A DNA stretch of 64,000 nucleotides. Origin: Smallanthus sonchifolius (taxonomy: Eukaryota > Streptophyta > Magnoliopsida > Asterales > Asteraceae). Positions within the stretch are counted from its first letter, which is position 1. Each line of letters begins with the position of its first letter. The translations under genes were made by a program, and so were the position numbers. The DNA lies in contig CM042019.1 of the NCBI GenBank assembly GCA_023525975.1, positions 79,544,344-79,608,343 on the forward strand, written 5' to 3'. This document shows, in pieces, positions 56,442 through 64,000 of the stretch. The notes under the pieces were generated by a model. It saw only the letters and a list, made by a program, of their open reading frames with translations, did no database searches and had not been told where the DNA came from.

Positions 56442-59400
56442 AATTGGTATCAGAGCCGATGGTTTTAGCGAATTAGGTTTCCTTAGTGTCACCTAGGCTC
56501 TAACCAGATTTATTTAGGGACCAAAATTTCTAAGACTTGCATCACCTTAAGAACACCCCAGACTTGAGTATAGAATTTCCAACCATTGCCGAACAACTCG
56601 AGTTGACTATTAGTGTATGTAGTTACACTAGAATATCATTAATTATTTTGATACTAGAAAAAAATTATCTGTCATACGTGACTTACAACTGATACATGCC
56701 ACAATGTGAAAACAATGTGAAAATAATAGACACCTACAAAATGACTCAACCGAGTGTCATGACGTAGATTCGACACACTATAACTCTAAAAGATCAAGTT
56801 ACGAACTGAGCTCACGGGACGACGGTAGTGATCACCAGTTATCGATCTTGGTGTTACAACGGGCCGTACCTGTAACTATACCTATACTTGTACCACACCT
56901 GCATCTACTCCAGTTATGGAGTCAACTTTCTTTCCTGGCCTATGTTATCTTCATCTTGTGTGGTATATATACTCACTTCCGTGATTTGCTTGATTGGATG
57001 ACTAAATCTTTCGCCATGAGATATAACAGACGAAAACTGCCCGATCAGAAGGGAACACGAGGTGGATAAGCAGGACTAAACGGGGAAGAACTCTACGGGT
57101 CAGGAGACCCATAGACTCATCTGGATCATGTGGATCCACATGTACATACAAACTTGGAGCATGATTATCTCGACACTAATTAGAGAATCTCTGCCCTAGT
57201 ATAGTGCCTGACTTCCACCACACACATCTTATTAATAGAGGACACCGGTTATGCCTCTCTATCATTAACTCCATCCAACAACAACCTTAGATGGCATATC
57301 TGTGAGTATTAGTACTAACAAACATGAGTGATCAGATAGAACATACATACTCGTACGCGAAAGTGCAACACGATGACACGATCTAATTAACATTTCAGAT
57401 CCCTTTTAACTGAGGGCTTGGGATAAGAGAAACACTATAGGGACCATGCAAATTGAATTATCATTACGGGTGCACACGTAATCATAATTTGCAATGCATG
57501 AGAACTCTAGTGAGTCTTACTATCCGAGTCAATGTTCCTGATTAACCTGTATTTCTAATCCTGATTCCTAGTCATTCAAATATTCACTGAAACCCTCGTA
57601 ACCTTAAGGTTGAGCCAAGGGCGTCAAATGAGGCGATGTGGTACCTCAGGTGACATGAGAATATACATCGTCTCTTTCATCATTGAATCTGAACGAATCT
57701 AAAACTCTTATCGAGACTTCATTGGCAAGACAATTTTGACCGAAACACTGAAGATATCTATTCTCAGCCAGTTTGATCTCGGTACTTAGGCCGAATTTGG
57801 AAATTTCTTGTAAAGATATATTTCACCTTTCGAGGTTCAGCCATAAGTTTTCTCTTTTCTATCTCGTTACTTATCTAGCAACATAGACGACTGATCTTCG
57901 GTCTAACATGAATCAGACTTTAACATTTCTGATTTACCTATTAGATCTTCATATAACATTATTAATGTTTGGAAGGAGCGGGAGAAACTCGAATTTAATT
58001 TAATCAACCCTTTAGTGGATCTTGAGCAATGAAGATCCTCCTTCATCCATTTGTGCTTTGTAAAGCATATTCCTTTGAACATCGAAGACATTATTAAACC
58101 TAGACATTTTTCTGATAACCAAATAAGCCATGTTTATGCCCAAGTAACTTCCTAGGAAACCTATGTGTGAATTGTCGGTGGTTGTCAGACAAGTATGAGA
58201 CTGACATACAAACACTTAAACAAATACAAATCTCTGACACTTAACATTCATTACCTCAATTTTATGGCTTAAATCCTTGTGCTAAGAACTTTAAGGCTAT
58301 AAACGGTATAGGTGAAATACGAAATGGTAAGTCATAATAATATCCTTTCGAAAGCCAAGAATGTTGCAGGCACAGTGCACTACCGGTTGTTTGCAAATAA
58401 CCAATTCGACCCTCTTCATCGCTAATTCACGAGACAAATTCTGAAAACCCTATGATCTATTTCAACCAACTTTAATGTGAAATCAAGGACCAATATCCAA
58501 CTTTGAGAATTCATTTATGTGTTCTACGATTGTTGATCGATTAAAGTTGTACGCCACCAGGAAGATGAACAAATGACGAATCATAGCTGACTATGCTCTC
58601 TCGAGAGTTTACTCCCTTGCATCTATTTTGATTCATCAAACTCCTTTTATTATTATATTCGCTCTTTTTCAAGATCTTTCTGAGATATCTAGACATCTTC
58701 TCTAAGGAACCTAAGAACATGACGTTCTCTCGTTTGACAAATTCCTGAATTCATACTTGATTCTCGTCTATTTTGTAACATCTACCTAAAAATAGTCAAG
58801 CCTCAGACTAAATTGAAAATGATATTATATCAAAGCCTACCAATTTAATGGTTGGCAAGCCCGGAATCGATTTAAGGAGACACTACTTTTATGAGAATAT
58901 TTCCACGATGTGACTGTTTACCTTCTTATCTAGACGAACTACGATCTAAAATTTCTTAAGACTTATCTACCTCGTTCAGATGATAATTAAATCATGAATC
59001 CACAAATCATGACATTAGAACCCAAATGTTAGAGTACAGTGGATATGTAGTGCAAAGAATGGTTAAAAATCTATTCTCACTTTTCTTTGAACCCCATGAA
59101 GATTCATTTACCCTTAGTAACTGTTAAGCCAAATCAATTCGATGATTCTCAAATACTTTAGCATTTCTTCCTTCTCCGTGTAGATTCACCATCATCTTTA
59201 GATGAATCATATAAATCTGGATGATTCAATGTTACTAGGAAATTTTTATTGATTCGAGCTTATTGTTCGACACTATTTCGTTAAGATCTCTATCTAAACC
59301 AGGTTACTACTGACATGCGTGATGGTGTCACTAGGAATGTAATTGGATAAAACTAAGCCTAATCTCTGGAGATCATGCCTCCATGAAGTTTTATAATCCA

Positions 59401-60362
59401 TATCATAGCTGTCCCATTTCACTACCTAGACAGCTACTAACTGTTTCTCTAAACCATTCCAGCTTCCTTGTGAGAAATTGCGTACGCTGATATTATTGTT
59501 TCCTAGAACTTAATCAAATCAGTTTGACCTACATACTGATTAGACAGATGAACTTTCTATTTGATTTTTTTTATTCGAGAAGGATTGAGATCACCAAGAC
59601 ATTGACACGTTATGTTGAGCGATAAATTACCGGATTATGAACTAAGAAATGGACATTTCATTAAATCATCTGACATAACTTACTTAACCTCCAAAAATTT
59701 TCTTTTAGGTTCTATCATGATTTGGTCTTCGTGTGTTAAAACACGTATATTAATAAAGAGTATATGCCCATATACATTCGAAATTCATGTGCACGAATGC
59801 ACCTTTGCCTTGCATTACCAATAATGATCGTCACACAGTTCCAACCTATTGAGAGTGATCACATAATGGAATTCTTCGACATCTAATCCTTGATTATTTA
59901 ACTCGGTGTGTGGGTTGTTCACTTGCTGGGTTTGGGAAAACTCATTATTTTGATTCACATCAATCCGAAAATCTCTTAATGACTCACTCATTACATGGAA
60001 TGTGATCTCACTAACCGTAACCCCTTTTTGTTCATAGGACTCTGGTGATAACTTCATCACTTCAATGTATAGCCAACGTCATTCCTTTGTCGATATACTC
60101 AAGGAACTTTCCTAGATCTACTCGTTTGATGTAATGAAAGTTTAACGACCGTTGTGCTGTAATATTGTACGATGATATCTCAAATCCTTACAAATCCAAT
60201 ATCATTAGTTGTTGTGATATCCACTTTATCTTTGTATACAGACTACTATTTGGAATGAGTTAAAATTCTCCCTAAAAGTCCAAAAATTGAATAAGGATAC
60301 GAAATCCTAATATAAGTAAGTGTAACAAATTTCGAGGATGAAATTTTTTGAGGAGGGGAGAA
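56442..60362 (+). other. Interior of the tandem element, no recognisable coding
   Basis: The primer site TGGTATCAGAGCCG is at 56445-56458 and the purine tract at 60350-60362, preceded by TTTCGAGGATGAAA. A short basic piece (57000-57069, MRYNRRKLPDQKGTRGG) could be a gag remnant. All frames are heavily interrupted, and 3.9 kb is too short for a full gag-pol. Confidence 0.65.
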
Positions 60363-61907
60363 TGTGACACTTGCAAAATTCCAGAATCTAAAACCTAATT
60401 GTTGGGCTAACCCCAACCAGGCCCAATAGGAAATTCAAGCCCGTTTGTGACAACCGACAACATCCGGTAATTATACGTACGTACGTTAAACGTGTATATG
60501 ATTCATAATTTCATATTAGACTTAATTATCATTAATTAGGTTCTTCCATGTCTAAAAAGCCATTAGTTCGTATATTTTGTATTGGTAGTTTCAAAAATTG
60601 CCGGTATGAACGCCCGAGTTAACTCGACGAAAGCGATCGTTAGTGATAGAAATAGTGTCGTGCTCAATGTCCAAAGACCCATAGCACACAATATTATATT
60701 TATACGCTAAATTTTAATATTTAAGTTCAAATTGCATAAAATAATCCATGACAGAAAGATTTCAAGATTTTACCGTTTCACGTCGTTTTTTAATCGTGCT
60801 TGCGTACTATTAAGCGTGTCTATGAATTTTTAATTATATAATTAGACATTTTCAACAAACTAGTTAACCCTCTATTTAAATGAAATAAAGAACATTAAAA
60901 GGAACTTAATTACTGTTTCGAGCCTTAACTGAGATTTAACGAGCTAATGACTGGTTTAATTACATAATCTTCCTACCTAGTTACCTAATCACCCAAACCA
61001 CCCCCCATGAACCCATTTCTCGGCTGAAACTAGTGAGCCACCCCACACCATCATTTTTCTTCTTTTTCTTTGATTTTTTTAATCCAAAGATCATACTCTT
61101 TCACTTCAAGTTCCATCCCCATCATTTATAATAGCATAACACACTTTTCACTTTGTCATTCACTCAAAGACCAAATCACACTCAACCTTCTTTTTTCCCT
61201 CTCTTCTTACGACACTACTCTCCAACACACAAATCTCCATTGTTTCAATTATTGTTCAAGAATTCAAATGTTTAAGGTGATTTTCAAGTGGGTGTAACAA
61301 GATTTAAGGCTTGGGACTCTCCTTCTCATCATCTTTACTCATTTTTTTCTTTTATTGTAAGTTAAAAACCTCCCTATTTTCTTAAAATTTCTAGAAGCAT
61401 GAACTTAGTCCATGCATGAGAACTTTCACCCTAAAGCTAGTTTATTATGAAATTTGAAACATGGATGCATCTACTAAACATGATTTTTCTTTTAAAAATT
61501 TATAATCACTAGTTAAGAACTTATATAAAAACATTTATATAAAAATAAACTCTTTAAAACGACAAGTTTCTTTAAAAGAAAAACTATAAAAAAGGAAGTT
61601 GTTAAAAGTAATGGATCTATGGTTTTAATCTAGTGTATCTTTTAAAAAGTGTGTCATACTTCATAAAATGTATAAAGAGTTTATATAAAACTTATGTATA
61701 AAAAGTTACATGTCTTCTTAAAAAGGAAAAAATAATCCTACAAAAATGAGTAGTTGATGATAGATGTCTTTTTTTAGTATTATGATTTATATATTTATTT
61801 AGTGACTTGAAACTTTGACACATTTGAACCTTTTTAGGATGATTTGAACCTCATGGACATTTGGACTTTTGGCATATTAAGTGGTCATAATACTAAATGT
61901 GGGCTAG

Positions 61908-61957
<50 letters not shown>

Positions 61958-62159
61958 AGACTTAATCAAAATTGAATATATATTTTAGTTATAATATTAG
62001 TAAATAATATTGCCTTATCGTACTTAAAAGACTTTAAAATTTAAGGAAAGTAAACTTTGATAAAAAAAATATAAAAGTTTAATCATGAAAACGTATTTTT
62101 TGTTTAAAAAGATATCTTTAAAAACACTAGTTAAAATGTTGCAGAATTGGTTCATAAAA

Positions 62160-62204
<45 letters not shown>

Positions 62205-63832
62205 TTTAGACTTTCGTAATGCAAAATAGATTATTTTATATAAAACATAAAACTAGAAACCGTTTTATGACGTTACGTGTGTGTGTGTGTGTGTATATAT
62301 ATATAACTATTTTGGGTTGTCTTATGTGTTAAAATCACTTCTTCATTAAGTCTTCATAAGTATAAACGATATATTTGTGTGCTAAATGAATAAATAATCG
62401 CGTTCGAGAAATACGATGTAATAAATTCAATTTAATTAAGAATAATAAATATCATCAAAAGATTATAATAATTGAATTATATTATAAATATTTGTAGTAT
62501 TTTTGAATAAAACCCTTCTCTACAATGAACATATAATTTTATATATGTATATTCATTTTCGCTTGACTCGAGGCGATATAAATACGTATATACATATATA
62601 TATATATATAATTCGCTTAACCGAGTATGTTAGTTATTTCTAAACGAGAATCCGAGAACGAGTTATGATAATTGTGTCATTTATATTTATATACTTTATA
62701 AATATATATTTTCGCATTATTCGAATACATAATCACCAATGGGTCGTCAAGTCACACGTTCAATCACAAATAGTTTTCCAAACAAGTCTAGCTAGTTGGG
62801 TGAACGTTTTGTTACTAACATGATTGCTAGGGTATTTCTTTACACCTTAAGGTGCGCTTGTTGTATTAGGGCATGGGTAGGTCGGTGTTCATTTCACATT
62901 TGGGCTTGTGCTAGCATTTCCTTAGATATCTTTCAGGTGAGTTTCACGGCCCCTTTTTATTGTTTTTTAAATTTAGGGGAAAAACATGTTAAATTCAAAT
63001 GGTATGATAACTAGAAAACGAGAAACAAGCATCTAATTCCCTTGTGTGCATGAGTTACACCTAAAAGTCCTCGGTATTTTGAACTATAACCATTAGCTAT
63101 GGACTTAGCCGTAGATCGATATGAATAGTACTATTCGGGTTGACACCCCCAATCATGGTTAGTCGTGCTAACCTCGACCAACAGGGTCAAATGATTGCAT
63201 ATTAGGTCTTGTTGTTCTCATTGTTTAAAGGTACAATGGGCTGGGGAAAAATTCGAGATTTCGTTAAAGGTTTGGTTATAGGCTTATGCATCACGTAATT
63301 CGTTTGTGCTAGCTACATATCGATAAATCAACCGCTAACTTGTTTTGTTTATCATATGCATAAAGTAAATTTCGAACAAAAGGGTTTTGCCAATGGTATA
63401 CGTACCAATGGTTTTGCTAGTCAATTTCGAGGAAAGGGTTTTGCCAATGGTTTTGCAAGTAAATTTCAAGAAAATATTTTGCCAATAGTACTCATACAAA
63501 CAGTTTTGTCAATAAATTTCATGCAAATGGTTCTGCCGAAGGATTTCGCATAAACGATTCCTGGCAAACAATTTCGTTCAAATGGTTTTGCCAATTGTAT
63601 TCATTTAAAACCTGTGAACTCACCAACATTGCGTTGACATTTTCGAGCATGTTTTTCAGGTATACATACGACACGGTTGGAATAGGTTAAACATTTGGAT
63701 CAAGTCCTTAGAAGATGAAGACAGGTTGTTTGACAGATTTAGAAGTCTTTATTTAGCTTCTGTTGTTGTGTAAAGTTACCAATCGTTACAACCCAAATTT
63801 ATTTATTAAGTGAATAAATTTGGGGTGTTACA
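60363..63832 (+). repeat. Second LTR of the tandem element (3470 bp)
   Basis: It starts TGTGACACTTGC and ends GGGTGTTACA. (TA)n runs are at 61911-61952 and 62163-62201 and a (GT)n at 62277-62294. A donor-like TTTCAG/GTGAGTTTCACG (62937) and an acceptor-like GTTTTTCAG (63659) bound a putative intron that includes the TGGTTTTGCC repeats (63384-63590). Confidence 0.85.
62937..63659 (+). other. Putative intron inside the second LTR
   Basis: TTTCAG/GTGAGTTTCACGGCCCC at the left and GAACTCACCAACATTGCG, then TTTTTCAG, at the right. The GAACTCACCA block before the acceptor is also present in the Gypsy LTRs at 29889 and 36923, and in the solo LTR as GAACTCACTGG. Confidence 0.45.
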
Positions 63833-64000
63833 AATTGGTATCAGAGCCGATGGTTTTAGCGAATTAGGTTTCCTTAGTGTCACCTAGGCTCTAACCAAAT
63901 TTATTTAGGGACCAAAATTTCTAAGACTTGTATCACCTTAAAAACACCCCAGACTTGAGTATAGAATTTTCAACCGTTGCCGAACAACTCGAGTTGACTA
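63833..64000 (+). other. Start of a second interior, cut by the window end
   Basis: It carries the same primer site and leader as 56442-56609, with only a few substitutions, so the element continues beyond the window. Confidence 0.85.

Larger units (their letters stand above)
53259..64000 (+). mobile_element. Decayed large LTR element in tandem form (LTR-internal-LTR-internal)
   Basis: LTR copies at 53259-56441 and 60363-63832 flank a 3.9-kb interior. After the second LTR the primer site and first 150 bases of the interior repeat (63833-64000 matches 56442 onward). The primer site is tRNA-iMet type and the purine tract is GAGGAGGGGAGAA. No gag or pol domain can be recognised in the interior. 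LTRs differ by several percent (about 17 changes in the first 230 bases), so the arrangement is old. The left LTR starts TATGACAC where the right has TGTGACAC. Confidence 0.85.

Overview
This window is plant nuclear DNA dominated by LTR retrotransposons. It is a eudicot, and the mix of sirevirus-like Copia, chromovirus-type (Tekay-like) Gypsy and Athila-type elements would fit a large, repeat-rich genome such as Asteraceae, although I cannot prove the family from sequence alone. I recognise only one host gene: a multi-exon ubinuclein-like gene at 37539-48405.

Layout. (1) 1-23092 is one decayed sirevirus-like Copia element on the + strand. Its 5' LTR is cut by the window edge; its 3' LTR is 22683-23092. 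It carries broken gag, broken pol and a long 3' envelope-like ORF. That ORF has been split twice: by a solo Gypsy LTR (9148-11201) and by a complete Gypsy element on the - strand (12251-21088). The Gypsy element has two 1554-bp LTRs with about three differences, TSD ACCCA, an open 1536-codon gag-pol and an extra 268-codon ORF upstream of gag. (2) 23093-28063 holds a probable solo LTR ending at 25422, assorted repeats and a short tRNA-derived SINE. (3) 28064-37182 is a second, very young Gypsy element (+ strand, TSD TTTAG, LTRs that seem to differ only in a TA microsatellite). Its pol is broken by a small deletion in RNase H. It sits in the SINE tail, 356 bp upstream of the ubinuclein-like start codon. 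(4) 37539-48405 is the ubinuclein-like gene: 11 exons in consistent phase, 425 codons, with no Hpc2-related domain visible. Its introns hold a non-autonomous LTR element (39112-42253, TSD TTCAT), a small MITE, and a long-TIR foldback element that was itself hit by a SINE. (5) 49080-53258 is decayed Athila-type sequence in inside-out order: 3' internal, LTR, 5' internal. (6) 53259-64000 is a large decayed LTR element in tandem form: LTR, internal, LTR, internal start. Its LTRs are 3.2 and 3.5 kb and it has no pol that I can recognise.

Two patterns run across families. First, nearly every LTR here carries its own array of short palindromic (hairpin-forming) motifs beside the promoter or in the transcribed leader. 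One of these palindromes (CTCGCGTACCGCGAG) occurs in two unrelated lineages, in both cases just upstream of a TATAAAAGG box. Second, five different Gypsy-type LTR families share a splice-donor-like site (typically CAG/GTGAGTTCTA) and a splice-acceptor-like site near the LTR 3' end, which suggests a conserved intron inside the LTR.

Order of events inferred from nesting and LTR divergence: the Copia element is oldest, the solo LTR (imperfect TSD) came later, and the two Gypsy elements are very recent.
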